Source: Halocaridina rubra
Taxonomy: Eukaryota; Arthropoda; Malacostraca; Decapoda; Atyidae
Length of the DNA stretch: 64,000 nt
NCBI GenBank assembly: GCA_037179515.1
Contig: JAXCGZ010002307.1
Span: forward strand, 1-64,000
Direction of reading: 5' to 3'
Shown: positions 26,332 to 38,261 of the stretch, in pieces
Numbering within the stretch: the first letter of the stretch is position 1
Layout: each line of letters starts with the position of its first letter
Position numbers and translations under genes: made by a program
The notes under the pieces: model-generated
Databases searched by the model: none
The model's input: only the letters and a program-made list of their open reading frames with translations
What the model was told of the DNA's origin: nothing

Positions 26332-29300
26332 TTAATCAACAGCTGTTTGATTTTGCCTAGTAAATAAATGCTGTTTGAGTTTCTTTTTAAATAAAGTTGT
26401 GCCAGTTATTGTTTTTAAATCTTCTGGTAATGCATTCCAACATTTTGGGCCAAAACAGTGAATAGAAAATTTGTACAAGGTTGTTCTCGGCTGTGGACAT
26501 ATCAAATTTATATTGTTACCTCTGGTTCCATGGTTGTGTTGAATAAATCTAAATAATTTTCTGTTATCATTAACATCACTATGTATAATAATAAAACAGA
26601 AATATTGTATCAAGTAATTAAATTTAAGCAAGTTTAGCTCCTTGAATAAAGAGGAAGTTGAGTCATATTTTCCACTATATGTAATAGTTCTGATCAGTCT
26701 TTTCTGAGTTACAAATACATCCCTTGCAATTGAAGACCAAGTACAACCCAAGATGGACAAACAGTATATAATATGAGGATAACACAGGGAATAGTATATG
26801 CTTTTTAAGGCCTCATTTGTTAGGTTATGGCGAGTTTTATACAAAATTCCACACGTCTTGGACAGTTTTGAGCAGACAGATTGAAAATGATATTTCCAAC
26901 TTAAATTTTCGTCAATAATTACTCCCAAAAATTTCTTACAAGCAACTCTTTTAACTTCATACCCATTCACATTAACTTGACCAATATTGTGTACTACAAA
27001 TCTATTTTGAAATAAGATATAGTCAGTTTTGGAAACATTTATCTTTAATTTATTAACAGAGACCCAGTTGTTAATTTTTTCTAGTTCACTATTTAAAACA
27101 GAATGCAGGTGGTCAAGGTTATTATCATGCAAGAGAAGGTTGGTGTCATCTGCAGAAAGAATATATATGAATTTATTACTGGTATTAGAAATATCATTTA
27201 TATAAACTAAAAATAACCAGTAATGATCCCTGTGGTACTCCCCTCTCAATAGTTTGCAACAAAGATGCTATCCCATTACAATATACGGCTTGTTTTCTAT
27301 TTTTCAAGTAGCTCTTAAATAACAGTAATGGTGTTCCCCTAATACCCACACAAGTTAGTTTTTCTATTAGTATATCATGGTCTAATGAGTCAAATGCTTT
27401 GGACAAGTCTAGGAAAACCCCTGCAACAAAGTTTTTATTTTCCAAATTTTGATAAACATCACTTGTAAAGTTCATCATTGCTTTTTCAGTGGTCTTATTA
27501 TTACGGAATCAGTATTGATTTTCGGATAATAGGTCGAACTTTTCAAGGAATTCTTTAAGTTTGTGAACAATCGCTTTTTCAAACACTTTACTTAAGGAAG
27601 GTAAGATTGATATAGGTCTATAGTTATTTTCATCATCTACAGTGCCTGACTTAAATATAGGTATTACTTTAGCACTTTTTAGTTTGTCTGGAAAACATCC
27701 TTGCTGAAAACATAGATTGATTATGTGGGTAAGTGTGGTACCAATGTAATGGGCAGTGACCTGGAGTAGTGTTGATGAAATTTCATCATATCCCGGCGCT
27801 GTATTTGGTTTTAAGGTTTTTATATATTTAGTGACTTCCTCCCTTGTTACAGGATACAAGTAAAACGAAAAGTCTGGTGGATTATTAAGAAACTGTCGGT
27901 GTGAGTTTTGTTGCACATTAAGTTGTTCCTGTGTTGGTTGTGCTATAGTTAAGAAATGATTATTAAAGATATTAGCAGTGTGATCATTATAATTTTTTAA
28001 TTTGATTTCCTTTGAATGATTAATTTGTTTTCGTCCCATTAGGCTCTTTATTGCATTCAAGGTAGACTTGCTGTTTCCTTGTTCCTTCTTAAGCTTATCC
28101 TGAAAATATCAATTTTTTGCAGCTCGGAGTAGTGTTACTAATTTGTTCCTGCAAGCTTAATATCTGGTTCCAAAAGACAAAGGCCATTTTGATGAAAGCC
28201 TCTCTAATCGGTGTTTTTCTTTGATGCTATTTTTTAATCCTGCAGTTATGTGTGGGCATCTGTTGTGTTTATTATTACAGTCGATTTTCTTAAAGGAAAG
28301 CAGTCTAGAAATTTATCTCTAAATGTACCGTGAAATTTGTTAAAAGCTTCATTTCATTATTTAGGTCTATGATATGTTGCCATTTTTCATGTGATATATC
28401 TCTAGTAAATTTAGCTATGTTTTCATCAGAGTAATGTCTTTTTTCTACATATGCATCAAATTTATGTTCTTCTTTTTTAAACTAGGAGTATACTGCAAAA
28501 TGATCTGTTATGTCGGTGTACACTATGTAATTACTTATATTGTCTTTAAGATTTGTGGTCCAGATATGATCGATTAGAGACGCACTATTTTCAGTTACTC
28601 TCGTAGGTTTAGTAGTTATTGGAATGCAGCCACGTGAATACATTAAGTTTATAAAATCAGTTACTCTTTGATCATTTATTTTAAACAAATCTAAGTTCCA
28701 ATCACCGAATAAATAAATAGTTTTGTACTTTTTTCTTGCTGCAAAATCAAATACTTTCAGTAAAGCTTCAATGAATTCAGGCATGTTCCCCTTTGGTGGT
28801 CTATATACAGATGCAAAGAAGCAATTTTCCTTACCGTTATGTACCTGTACACTAACACATTAGATGAATCGTTCCATCATACTGCACTCCTTTATAACAT
28901 TCGAGCTATACTTATTAGCTACATACATACATACACCTCCACCTTTCCTGTCTCTGTTCTGTGTTAACATATTGTACCCTGTTATATTATACAATGATTC
29001 AATATCATTATCCAGCCTAGTCTCCGAAAAACCCATGACATCACATATATTATTTTCTGTTAAACATTGATCAACAAATCTTTGAAAATTATTTGCAAGA
29101 CTTTTAATGTTCCTGCACAAAACCGAAAATGCATTAGATTTATTTAAATTTAAATACAGTTCATTTTAGTATATATAAATTGAAAAAGTGTTGGTTGCAT
29201 TTCTCATATTATTCAAAAACAAATCTGTCTCATTTTCAAGATCAAGTGGGTTAACTATCATCTTATCAAGCTCATTGATACATAAATAATTGGGAAGTAC

Positions 29301-29375
29301 TTTGTCGTTGTTTGTTAGCCTTATAAGTTCATCGTCATTAATGGAATAGTATGGGAGGTATCTATTTACAGTCAT
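26332..29375 (-). pseudogene. LINE C ORF2 (endonuclease-RT), degenerate
   Basis: Starts near MTVNRYLPYYSINDDELIRL (29375). A TAG at 29166-29168 interrupts it. The endonuclease follows in the same frame (NIKSLANNF, GFSETRLDNDI; 28860-29120) and continues after a break with LFGDWNLDLF, SLIDHIWTTN and TDITDHFAVYS (28482-28784). RT pieces: APGYDEISSTLL and AKVIPIFKSG...NNYRPISILP (27509-28060), FLDLSKAFDSLDHDIL and GVPQGS (27194-27478), then motif C as SADDTN, where Phe or Tyr is usual, and the C-terminal part (26332-27249). Several stops and frameshifts. Confidence 0.85.
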
Positions 29376-29420
29376 GGTGAAGAAATAAATTACACTACTT
29401 TTACATTACTGACTTACAAG

Positions 29421-29884
29421 CTACCATTTACTTCTACCAAATCTTACTGGGTTCTTCCGGTCATTTATTGGTTTAGGGTGCGAGCGTTTTATAGCTCCCG
29501 TGGCAGGAGACACGGCAGTAGGGGGTGCGGGTGATGACATATCACACTCCCACCCCCCCACTCCCGTGCCCCCCACCCCCGCACCACCGATCCTGGTCAA
29601 CTCCTCATCCACGCCACCCACAGCACCCACAGCACCAGCCACACTCTCGGTGTTGCATCGTTCCTTCACGATGAGCTTCGTATGTTTAAAGTAGGCAAGT
29701 TTCCCTTCTGATCTAGCCTTTTTTAGTTGTGGCATCTGTGGAGATTTTATTGCCTGTGATGCGGCACACAGGTCATCATTAAGGTAGATCTTGATGCCTT
29801 TCAACTTTTTGGCATTTCGCATGACCGTCTCTCTGTCACAGTAGTGGGAGAAACGAGCCACTATGGTGCGAGGTTTGTCATCAC
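29421..29884 (-). pseudogene. LINE C ORF1 C-terminal part
   Basis: The block KPRTIVARFSHYCDRETVMR...KLKGIKIYLNDDLCAASQ resembles the RNA-binding C-terminal domain of L1-type ORF1 proteins. It is followed by basic KKARSEGKLAYFKHTKLIVK and a Gly/Pro-rich tail to 29421. The reading frame continues upstream of 29884, but that sequence belongs to the LTR, so the N-terminus of this frame is a chance fusion. The true N-terminal part was lost at insertion. Confidence 0.75.
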
Positions 29885-30690
29885 AAATACGACACAGCAA
29901 TTGCAGAAACAGAAACGACACACCGTTAATAATGGAAAAGACCGAAGGTGCAAGCACACAAATAATGGGTTTCCAAATATAAATCTGCAGGATAAACATG
30001 TAATCATTTAATCACAGTTGACAAGAAACGTTTACACTACCAAAAGGCATGAACAGATTCCTAATTGTTTGCAAGCAATGGCATTAAACACTTTATTGAC
30101 AATGAAAGAAAAGGATCTAATGAAATTAGAATGTGTTAGAAGAAGAGATAGATATTCCATGTGGCAGTGAGCAATCTTCTGAGGGCGAAATCTTTACCTG
30201 AACAATGAAAATGAATGATGTTCCTTATCAATGTATATCCATGCAATTTTTATGTCAAGGAATTAAATTTGGCAAATGAGATTACAGTTGGGTAATAAAC
30301 AAAAGTTTTTTTTTATGGGAATGGGACTGAACAAAAATTTCTTATGGATTTTTGCCTGTACTAATATTAAAAGCAAACTTTCTTGACTTCCCAGTTTGCT
30401 TGGTCAATGAGCATTACCATGCACTGTCTCTCACCTTGTTTATGCCAGATGAATTCCTGGGAAGACATTCTTGGAAATTTTAGCCATGTGGTGCAGGTTG
30501 GGAGTGAGTTGGACTGGGAAGATATTACATGTTGACAGTCCGCTGTTTGTTCGCCATCTGAGAGCAATCCAGGTCCAGTCTGGTAGAATTTTGACTTGGG
30601 CAAATCTGCAAAGTTGACGAAAAGCATTATCTGTTCTTTGTTTTTCCTTAAGGGGTTACTATAGTGGTGGTTCCTGGCATGATTAGTAGG
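29885..30690 (-). mobile_element. Old gypsy LTR, segment 2 (LTR middle)
   Basis: In reverse complement it follows the middle of the 38262 LTR over about 800 bp. Shared blocks include the GTGTGTCATTTCTGTTTCTG-like stretch, the TTTGGTAGCATAAATATTTC-like stretch, AATTCCTTAACCTGTAAATT-like sequence, GGAATTCATCTAGCACAACA-like sequence and the CCAGGGACCACCACTA-like start. Divergence is far greater than between the two young LTRs. Open frames here (such as 30367-30747) are chance. Confidence 0.82.
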
Positions 30691-33600
30691 TTGTCCATGG
30701 CTCCAGCCGCCCATTGAAAGACTACGACTGAAGGTATTAAGATGCAACTAGGACTGGTCCAGACAGTTCCAGGTTGAGCCTTCCTTCAGGACGGTTCTTT
30801 CCTCATGTCTACATCTACACTGAATATTCTGGCGTATTCATACACATCTCTTGCTGTTCCATTACATTTGACAAGTCACAACTTTTCCCAAATCTGTCTC
30901 TTTTTCTTTCCTTTTTCCTCACAATTGTTATTATTTATGGAAGGTCCACAGCTAATGGCCCCCAGTACCCTGCATAGATGGGTGCAAAGAATCTCCAGGG
31001 ATTGTGTTGACCCCACTATTGGCTTGAGGGCAGACACGCCTGGTGGTAGTAATGGTTCTGTCCTTAACCTTGCACCTCCCAATAGATCTGCTTCTTTCAC
31101 TCTTCACTATTCTAACATTCGTGGGCTGAGCTCTAATCTTTCGTCTGTGGAACAGCACTTGGGCACTTTCCTCCCTAACCTCCTCCTCCTATCTGAAACC
31201 CAGCCTTCTATACATGTTTCCACTGACCCATTTCAAATCTCTCACTATAATCTGTATACTCGTTTTTGTTCCAAAGGTGGGGTCTGTGCATACTGCAACA
31301 CTAACACTATTACTGAGAGGCTCATGGACCTTGAATCTCCCGACTTTGATGTTCTCTGGCTAAATGTCTATCTCTCCACTACCAATATCTTCCTTTGCTT
31401 CTGCTACTGTTCTCCAAACTCCACCGACTTTGTGTCTTTCTTTGAATATCTGTCCTCGTGCCATGAGTCCTTGCTATCTTCTCACCCACATGCCGAAGTT
31501 CTCTACATTGGAGACTTCAATGTACACCACAGTGAGTGGCTTCATTGTTCTCACACTGATGTGGAAGGAAGCAAGGCCCTTGCATTCTCTATTACTCATG
31601 ATCTGAAGCAAATTATCAAACATCCTACTCGTGTTCCTGATCGTCAAAAACATGCTGCAAACATTCTTGACCTATTTTTTACTTCAAACCCTTCAAACTA
31701 CTCTTACTCTGTGCTTTCCCCTCTTGGTAAATCTGACCACTCTATGATCTCAGTCTCTTTCATATTTGCTCCCCCACCACCAATCCCTCCTACTCAGTGC
31801 TGCCTTTGCACTTCGAGCGTACCCAACATGAAAATTTACGTAACTTCCTCTTTGACTACCCATGGGATGACTACTGCTTTCGGTCCCACAACCCTGATCA
31901 GGTAGCTCTAAAAGTTGCCGAGATCATGACCACGGGAATGGAGGCGTACATCCCCTCTTCTACAAAAACTTTTTCTCCCCCTAAACCTTGGTTTGACCAT
32001 GCCTGCTCCATAGCTATCCAGGCTAGGAATCGGGCTCACCGATCTTACCAAGCCTCTCCTTCCGATTTAACTCGCTCTGCTTTTATTATAGCTAGAAATC
32101 ACTGTACTGCTCAGATTCAAAGGTCTAAGGCTTCCATTATAAGAAGGAAAGTTGATGACCTTAACTCCTCTCCCATTGACAAAAGCTTCTGGTCCTTAGC
32201 CAAAAACCTCTCCAAAAACTTCTGTAACTCAAGCTTTCCCCCTCTCATTCGTTCTGATGGTTCTATAGCTTGCTCTCCCAATGACAAAGCCACTCTCTTT
32301 GGCTCTCATTTTTCTGCCAACTCTTCTATAAACGGTTCCAGCAAACCTGTTCCTCAGTCTTTACCCCTCTCTAACCCTATGCCCTCCTTTATCCTCTCTT
32401 CATGCAAAGTTCATAAATTTCTTCGCTCGCTAAAGATGAACAAGGCATCTGGTCCCGAAGGTATCTCTGAAAAGTTACTTAAGAAGTTTGCAGATGAACT
32501 GGCTCCCGTGCTTTGCCGTATTTTTTACCTCATTCTGTCAACCAGTATCTATCCTTCATCTTGGAAGAATGCTTTAGTTCAACCTGTTCCTAAGAAGGGT
32601 GACCGCTCTATTCCTTCTAACTACCGACCTATTGCCCTAACCTCCTCTGTTGCTAAAGTTTTCGAAACTTTGCTCAATTCTCAAAATCTTGAAATGCCCT
32701 GAATCTAACTCACTTATCTCCGGTCACCAGAACGGCTTCTGCAAGGCAAGATCCACTGGTGATCTCCTATCCAATCTTACTCATGTATGGTTATCTTCTC
32801 TGAGGAACTATGGGGAATCCTTTGTCGTTGCCCTTGATATCTCTAAGGCTTTTGACAGAGTCTTGCACAAGGCTCTGTTGGCCAAACTCCCTTCCTATGG
32901 CTTTACCCCTTCTTTCTGATCGCTGATTTCCAGTTTTCTTACTGAACGTTTTATATCTGTAGTTGTTGATGGCGACCTAGCCCTTTCTCTGTTACCAGTG
33001 GTGTTCCACAGGGCTCTGTTCTTTCACCTACTCTCTTCCTTCTCTTCATCAATAATCTTCTACAATCCCCATCTTCCTCTCTTCTTCATGCCTTTGCTGA
33101 TGATTCTACCCTTCACTTTTTCTCTGCCTTTTCTACAAAACCTTCATCTGTTACTCGTAATCAATTTCGTATCACTTTTTCCTCTACTCTTAACTCTGAT
33201 TTGCAGAGAGTATCTGAGTGGGGCACTCAAAATTTAGTTAAATTCAATGCCTCCAAGACAGTTTCTGGCTATCTCTGTATCTTCTTCTCCTCCTGATAAC
33301 CCTATTGTCTTCAAAACTAACAAAATTTACCCTCTTAACTCTATCAACATATTAGGAATTCATATAGCATCTAACTTGTCTTGGAGAAATCACATAATCC
33401 AAATTTCTAAAACTTCATCCAAAAAATTGGGGGTTTTGTTTCGTTTCCGCCATTACTTTTCCTATTTGCAGTTACTTGAAATTTACAAAGGTCTTATCCT
33501 TCCCTGCTTAGAATACTGCTCACACATCTGGGGTGCTTCTTCTTATACTTATCTTCGTGATAGGGTTGAATCTAAGGCAGTCAGACTCATTAATGATCCT

Positions 33601-34118
33601 TCTCTTACTTCTAATCTGGATTCTCTCTCTCTTCGCCGTAAGGTATCTTCCCTTTCGCTTTTCTGTCGCTACTATTTCCATCGCTGCTCTGATGAGTTGG
33701 CGAGTTGCATCCCTCCCCCACTGCCGAGGCCGCCTAACATTTGCCAAGCGGCCTCATCTCACAGGTACTGTGGGGAGATTTGTAGCTCGCGGATTGGTCG
33801 GTGCAGCAACTGCTTCTTCCCATCTACCTCCAGATTCTGGAACTCTCTTCCTCATTCTGTCTTTCCTAATTCAAATGACTATTCATCCTTCAAAAAGCAG
33901 ATCTATCGTCATCTCAGAGCCTTGTCCTCCATAGCTCTGGGTTTTCTGTACTTTGACTGTTTTTTTCTGTCTGTTGTTTTCATTTGTGTGACATTACCTC
34001 ATCTCTTCCTTGTCTTTAACCTTGTTCTTTTCCTTCGTCTTGGTATTTTCTTGTGCCCGGGCCTTTGTTGATGAGGACAGTTTCTGCCTGTCCTGGAGTC
34101 ACTTATAAAAAAAAAAGA
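30691..34118 (+). mobile_element. LINE family D (Jockey superfamily), inserted in old LTR
   Basis: Plus-strand LINE with a degenerate ORF2 and a short poly(A) (about 34105-34117). The old LTR breaks off at about 30690 and resumes at 34119, so this is a second, independent insertion into it. The exact 5' end is uncertain; 30691-30960 may be its 5' UTR or the end of ORF1. Proteins of this type are widespread in decapod genomes. Confidence 0.85.
31084..34071 (+). pseudogene. LINE D ORF2 (endonuclease-RT), degenerate
   Basis: Endonuclease: YSNIRGLSSNLSSVEQHL, LLSETQPSI, YIGDFNVHHSEWL, HPTRVPDRQKHAANILDLF and GKSDHSMISV (to about 31800). RT: KPWFDHACSIAI, KMNKASGPEGISEKLL, PVPKKGDRSIPSNYRPIALT (31797-32702), GHQNGFCKARSTGDLLSNL, motif A ALDISKAFDRVLHKALL (32650-32919), then motifs B and C in shifted frames (about 32995-33110). 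The C-terminal part is at 33247-34071 (NLSWRNHIIQISKTSSKKLG, LPCLEYCSHIWGAS). At least four frame changes. Not functional. Confidence 0.85.
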
Positions 34119-34693
34119 CAAGTATGGCATAGAGATGCAAGGGGGAGACAGTATTTTAGGTGCAACAAAAGGGAGGAAACAAAGGAAATGAGAAAATAAA
34201 TAATGGGAAAATGGGCTACTTGTATTTGCATTCTCGGACATTACGGGCGTAGTTCTTAATTATATTAAGGAAAATGGAGTTTCTAATATTTAAATATTAA
34301 AGAAAGTTACTGAAATGTATCTAGAAAAGCTAATGACATATCAGCAAGAGCAATTCTATAATAAGAAAAATTATGGGAGCAAGTATTTGTTAGATGCGTG
34401 AGAGAGAAAAGCAGAGAAAGAGAAACACTAACGTATTGCAATAATGCGTTTATTAAATTTCTTTCAAGTACAAGAATATTAAACAATTTGTAGCTATTTG
34501 TGAATGAATTAGGATATACAAATATGTAATGCTAGAAGTGATATGAATTGCAAACTATCGTAATTTTGCAAAAACGCAAGAAGTGAGTTTCTCAGTAAAA
34601 GAAAAGAAACAAAAACATGGTTAAAAGATCAATGAATAACTAATGGGGCATATATAATGAATCTGTTTAATTTGAGCAGAATACTTTGTCACA
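34119..34693 (-). mobile_element. Old gypsy LTR, segment 3 (LTR 5' end)
   Basis: Reverse complement of the first 380 bp or so of the 38262 LTR, somewhat expanded. It runs from the TTGTTGCACCTAAAATACTG block at its left end to the LTR terminus, which reads TGTGACAAAGTATTCTGCTC here against TGTGACAGAGTGTTTCGCTC in the young copy. The terminus at 34693 directly touches LINE A7. The three segments sum to about 1.68 kb of the 1.9-kb LTR. No internal gypsy sequence is linked, so it looks like a solo LTR. Confidence 0.8.
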
Positions 34694-35171
34694 CACACGT
34701 GAAATAATAGAATAATTATATATATACTAAAAATACAACTGTCAACAGTAATGAGTTAAGTTGCCAAGTAGCACAGCTGTCTTATTTTTTTCATTTAGTT
34801 TTCTCTTTCACTTTCTATTTTGTATATATTGAGTCAAATATAAAGTCTGATCCTGTGATAAAATACCTTGGTTAGAAAGTGAGTTTATTAGTTAAGAAGA
34901 ATATATATAGAAGAAACAGGTGGGTGTCTCCTCAGATACAAATTCAAATTTTCCTTCAAGTAGACTTTTGTTTTGCATTTTTTTCCACCTCAAATTACCA
35001 AAGTCAATTTTTAAGTTAGGATGTGCGTTATCAGAAAAGAGATAAATTGAGTAACTAAATAGTACTTATATGAAGATATAGAATTTCTGTGTGAAGCTTA
35101 AATAAAAGCTTTTCTCTCTCTTTTCTCTTTTTTTCTTCTTCTTCTTGCTATATTCTGTAAAAAGGGAAAAC

Positions 35172-36275
35172 ATGAAAATAAGGCCATCTCTGTCACAAAC
35201 CCCCCCATCCATTGGCTGGGGTGGGATGATAGAGGATTTCCATGGAATGTAGCAGCAGGAGGAGTAGCTATTATGAATTAAAACAGAAAATCAAGGATTT
35301 AGAGAAAATGGTTATAAACCTTGATGAAAAAATTCAGATTACGGATAGAGAAATGAAAGAGAATGAAACACTCATAGAGGAAATAAGATGCTTGGATGAA
35401 GCAAATAAAGCACAAGGGAAGGAGAGAAAAGAACTAGAAAAAAGAATAAAGAAGCTGGAAGGGGAAAAGAGTAAACTAGAAACCAGAAGATAACAACAAA
35501 CAGCTGAATGAAAACCTAAAGTAATTAAATGTTAGTTCACTGCTCTCTTCTGAGAGAGACGAGATTGCTGCTTGGAATGTCCAGATTAAGGAAAACATTG
35601 AACAGTTCAGAAAAGAGTCCCAGGAGCTGAATATGGAAAATGATGCCATGAAAACGTCCTTTGCTGATGCACTAAAGGGGAATGTGGCAGTAAAAGAGGC
35701 TGTAAAGGTGGTGGCACTGGAAAACATACAAACAGTTGACTATAAAGAGACAGTAATCGAAAAAATGAAAGACGTTGTGATGGAAAGGGCAAACCCACTC
35801 ATCAGACAGGCACTTGATAAGGAGAAGACAGTTGTAATCTCAGGCATAAGCGAATCCCAGGAGCCAACATGGTAGGGGAGACTTGAAGAAAATAAGGCTA
35901 GGGTTGTAGACCTGATAAGAAAGCTTGGAGTAGTTTGTGGTCCTGAGGATATTGTAAACATACACCAACTAGGTAAATATTCGAGGGAAGGAAAGCCGAG
36001 ACCAACAAAAGTAACCTTTGAGAGAGGGGAAACATGTAGGGAAATATTGTTGAGAAAAAAAGTCTAAAAGACCTTCAAGAATTCAAAGAAGTGTTCATTA
36101 GACGATACAGAACACAGAAAGAGATGGGAAAGATCAAAAACTTGTTGCAAGAGGCAAGAAGGTTAAATGATGAAAGAAATGAAGAAGAGAAGAAAAATTT
36201 TTGTTACAGAGTTCTTCCAGACAAAGGGGAGATAAAGAAGATAATGACAGAAGATCAGGGGATGGGGCCTCATTA
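35172..36275 (+). pseudogene. LINE A ORF1, copy A7
   Basis: ATG at 35172 (MKIRPSLSQT) in the usual context, but early stops follow. The coiled coil is open at 35242-35493. A short deletion after ETR and a stop break it. The RRM-like part is at 35633-35875, ending at TAG after QEPTW, and the C-terminal domain is at 36091-36276 (ending TEDQGMGPH). The slippery-type AAAAATTTT is kept near 36193. Confidence 0.85.
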
Positions 36276-38261
36276 AGATTGTTATACACAAATGCTGATG
36301 GATTAGCTGGTAAGGCAGTAGAATTAAAAGATAGGATTCACAACAGTAAGGCAGATATAATAGCAATTACAGAGACTAAGTTGAGTGAGGACATAAACAG
36401 TGTCACAGTTTAACCTAAGGGCTTCAGAATACTAAGGGTTGAAAGATCTGAGAGGACTGGTGGAGGGATAGCACTGCTCATAAGTGAGAGGATTCAAGTT
36501 GAAGAAATAAACTTGGCTATAGAAAGTGAGTTCAAGGAATTTCTTGTTGCTCGCATAAATACTGGGTCAGAGAGCATTATAATAACTGTTGTATACAACC
36601 CACCAAGGAACCAAAATAGGCTTGAAGTTTATGAGGAAAGTCATATAGGTACTATTGAAGTCATAAACTCAGTTGTTAACATGGCACAGGAAAAAAAAAT
36701 GTAGGATTTTGATTATGGGAGACTTTAATCATAAAGAGATAGATTGGATAAATCTTGACCCACTCAGAGGTGAGGACTCATTCGGGGCAAGATTCCTAGA
36801 TTACGTACAAGGGAATTTCCTACACCAACATGTAATGGAACCAACAAGGGCCAGGGGTGGGGATGAGCCATCACTACTTGATCTAATGTTCACAGATAAT
36901 GTGTTGGATATTGAAAAAATTGAGTATGAACCACCAATTGGAAAGAGTGACCACTGTGTGTTGTTGATGGAGTATATCATTGAAGATATTCTTCCTGAGA
37001 GTAGAGGCACTGAGGACATGAGGAGGAACTATCCGAAATAAGATTACATCAAAATGAATGAGCTTTTTGCAGTTATTGACTGGAGAACCTTATTTTACAA
37101 CAAATCTGTACAAGAAATGTATGACATCTTTTGTGAGAAATATGGGAAGATAGTAGATTGCTGCATACCTGTCACCAAAATAAGGTGTAATTCATGCCAG
37201 AGAGAAATGGTTCGATAATGGGTGTAAAAGAGCTAAGGAGTGGAGAGACAAATGCTGGAAAAGGTATAGGAGGAGAAAAAACATAAATGCCTGGCAAACC
37301 TACAAAAGAGCAAGAAATGACTACCTAAGTAAAAGGAGAGAGGCAGAGAGAGACTATGAGAGGGACATCACCAGGAAGGCTAAAGAAAATCCCAAGCTTT
37401 TCCACAGCTTTATCAGAGGAAAACTGAAGGTAAAAGAACAGGTTTTAAGGCTAAAGAGAGCGGATGGAAGCATCACTGAGAAGGATGAAGAGATCTGCAA
37501 AGAATTGAACAAGGAGTTTCAGTCAGTATTTACAGTAGAAAATACCCCACCCCCTCAGATTGCAGTGATAGAAGCTCAATGGCCGGTATTAGAGAACATC
37601 AACCTTACAGCCACAGAGGTATGCAAAGCGCTGATGGATTTAGATGTTCATAAAGCTACAGGTCCTGATGACATATCCCCTCATGTGCTTAAAAAATGCG
37701 CAAACACAATATCAGTGGCAATAAGTATCATATTTAAGGAGTCAATGGAGTCTGGGGAGATTCCAAGATGCTGGAAACAAGCAAATGTGATACCTATCTT
37801 CAAAAAGGGAAGGAGGGATACGGCTCTGAACTATAGACCAGTTTCCTTGACCAGCATAGTTTGCAAAGTTATGGAGAAACTACTAAGGAAACATATCTCT
37901 CTTCACTTGGAATCCTTCAACTTTTTGTCAGTGAGGCAACATGGCTTCAGAGAAGGTAGATCAACAGTAACAAACTTATTAGAATTTTATGATGAGATAA
38001 GCCAAATCTCACAGGAAAGAGAGGGCTGGGCAGATTGCATATTCCTAGAATTCCAGAAAGCGTTTGACACTGTTCCACATGGGAGACTTATTAGGAAGCT
38101 GAAAGCAGTGGCTAGAATAGGTGGAAATGTTCTGGAATGGATAAAAACTTACTTAGAAGGAAGGGAACAGAGGGTTAGAGTAAGACACTCAGTGTCTGAA
38201 TGGAGAAGAGTTAGTAGTGGAGTTCCATAGGGTTCATTTATAGGGCCACTTTTGTTCCTTG
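36276..38261 (+). pseudogene. LINE A ORF2, copy A7, 5' part
   Basis: The endonuclease starts LLYTNADGLAGK (about 36278). A TAA (about 36411) falls after SVTV, and a base gained in an A-run near 36700 shifts the frame before GDFNHKEIDW. A stop after RRNYPK (37039) and further lesions precede the RT part (37505-38230), which has ATGPDDISPHVL, QHGFREGRSTVTNLLEF and FLEFQKAFDTVPH (motif A reads LEF instead of LDF). It stops at TAG in place of the Gln of the PQG motif. Confidence 0.88.

Larger units (their letters stand above)
26075..29884 (-). mobile_element. LINE family C (Jockey superfamily), inserted in old LTR
   Basis: Minus-strand non-LTR retrotransposon with part of ORF1, a degenerate ORF2 and a 3' end carrying AATAAA (about 26088-26093, as TTTATT) and a GACTATGACTA tail. 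It is 5'-truncated inside ORF1. The LTR sequence that breaks off at 26074 resumes at 29885, so the insertion point is within the LTR. The layout resembles Daphne/Crack-type elements, but the clade was not tested. Confidence 0.85.
34694..38261 (+). mobile_element. LINE family A copy A7, part 1
   Basis: Plus-strand copy with about 480 bp of 5' UTR, ORF1, and ORF2 up to RT motif B. It is interrupted at 38261 by the gypsy element and resumes at 48531. Its 5' junction is CACACACACGTG at the end of the old LTR. Confidence 0.9.

Noticed and set aside
29890..29999. Hydrophobic N-terminus fused to the LINE C ORF1 remnant
   Set aside because: This part is LTR sequence; the frame is joined to ORF1 by chance at the insertion junction.
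30367..30747. Minus-strand ORF of 126 codons
   Set aside because: Most of it lies inside the old LTR segment and matches LTR sequence that has no coding role.
31084..34071. Host gene with introns
   Set aside because: The pieces in different frames are consecutive parts of one LINE ORF2 with stops and frameshifts, not exons with splice sites.
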